Source: an uncultured Eubacteriales bacterium
GTDB lineage: Bacteria; Bacillota; Clostridia; Oscillospirales; Oscillospiraceae
Direction: 5' to 3'
DNA length: 31,058 nt
NCBI GenBank assembly: GCA_900547315.1
Contig: URGI01000015.1
Coordinates: 1 to 31,058 of the forward strand
Below the pieces are notes generated by a model that ran no database searches, was not told the origin of the DNA, and saw only the letters and a list, made by a program, of their open reading frames with translations. The position numbers and the translations under genes were made by a program. Positions within the stretch are counted from its first letter, which is position 1. Every line of letters begins with the position of its first letter. Of the stretch, positions 30,716-31,058 are shown piece by piece.

Positions 30716-30732
30716 TGTCAGTTGAACTGACA
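30716..30732. promoter_or_regulatory. Putative TetR operator at its own promoter
   Basis: TGTCAGTTGAACTGACA is a perfect palindrome around the central G. It begins six bases after the -10 box, covering the predicted transcript start. A bound repressor would block the promoter. The same arms recur at 29991-30007. Confidence 0.8.
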
Positions 30733-30737
30733 AATAT

Positions 30738-30766
30738 AGTATACACCGGGAACAAGGATAAGTCAA
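30738..30766 (-). promoter_or_regulatory. Promoter of tetR
   Basis: On the minus strand TTGACT (30766-30761) and TATACT (30743-30738) are separated by exactly 17 bases. Transcription should start near 30731, inside the palindromic operator. Confidence 0.8.
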
Positions 30767-31058
30767 GCCACGGTTATGTTCATTTCACATTCTCCTTTGC
30801 GGTTTTGCAGGATGCAATCAGCATAACACGCAAAGATGTACATTTTGCAGAAAGAGTTTTATACGAGCGTTCGTCAATGTATTTTGTACTATGGAGTATT
30901 TCAAGCCAATAGGGTCGGTTTCTCCTGCGTCCTTTACCCTAAGCTTTGATTCCGACAAAAGATACACCTCATTTTTCGTATTGTATCTGAATCTTTTGGC
31001 GAATCTCTAGAAACGCCAAAAGGTGTAGGGGGTGGGTGCAAATTTGGAAAGCCCTACC
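30767..31058. other. Gene-free window end with inverted repeats
   Basis: No complete gene is seen. On the minus strand an ATG at 30783, with a good AAAGGAGA before it, opens only a six-codon frame (MNITVA) that stops right at the tetR promoter. It may be a leader peptide or the stub of a broken gene. CTTTTGGCG (30993-31001) and CGCCAAAAG (31014-31022) form an inverted repeat, with outer TACACCT/AGGTGTA arms (30963-30969 and 31021-31027). These may mark the end of an element cut by the window edge. Confidence 0.4.

Noticed and set aside
26385..31042. A 14-base string GGGGGTGGGTGCAA present near 26385 and 31029 as possible direct repeats of an island
   Set aside because: A G-rich 14-mer can recur by chance in 31 kb and the flanks do not match, so attachment sites are not supported.

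Overview
The window is GC-rich DNA from a Gram-positive anaerobe of the class Clostridia. It carries the order frr-uppS-...-dxr-rseP-ispG-polC, a PolC-type replicative polymerase, the DXP isoprenoid pathway, strong AGGAGG-type ribosome sites and anaerobic Fe-S/flavin enzymes. The base composition and the dispersed structured intergenic repeats suggest an Oscillospiraceae-type gut bacterium; that placement is inference. No RNA genes, CRISPR arrays or intact mobile elements were seen.

Region 1 (1-9.7 kb) is a housekeeping block on the plus strand: frr, uppS, an AlkD-like DNA glycosylase in the place where cdsA usually sits, then dxr, rseP, ispG and polC with overlapping start/stop codons, closed by a strong terminator.

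Region 2 (9.8-23.0 kb) reads as one peptidoglycan amino-sugar salvage locus. It holds a GntR/HutC regulator with a DasR/NagR-like operator at its own promoter, a lipoprotein binding protein and two permeases of a sugar ABC importer (no ATPase gene), a GNAT acetyltransferase, a PIG-L-family protein with an altered active-site motif, MurNAc-6-P etherase (murQ) and a serine esterase. Facing these are anhydro-MurNAc kinase (anmK, minus strand) and, divergently, the exo-muramidase NamZ, the beta-N-acetylglucosaminidase NagZ and a BadF-type amino-sugar kinase resembling clostridial MurK. Neither glycosidase has a signal peptide, so the inferred scheme is import of muropeptide sugars followed by cytosolic trimming, phosphorylation and lactyl-ether cleavage.

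Region 3 (23.0-25.6 kb) is an AT-rich promoter region driving a single 715-residue flavin/Fe-S enzyme of the 2-enoate reductase/2,4-dienoyl-CoA reductase family, ended by a textbook terminator.

Region 4 (25.6-26.9 kb) is decayed DNA with remnants of a zinc alcohol dehydrogenase and an HD-domain hydrolase.

Region 5 (26.9-31.06 kb, minus strand) is a compact unit: a TetR regulator, two subunits of a 2-hydroxyacyl-CoA dehydratase/benzoyl-CoA reductase-type enzyme and a 51-residue single-span membrane protein. Two nearly identical 17-bp palindromes, one at the tetR promoter and one just upstream of the dehydratase genes, are very likely the TetR operators. The substrate is unknown and no activator ATPase is encoded nearby, which makes this the best candidate for an undescribed system.
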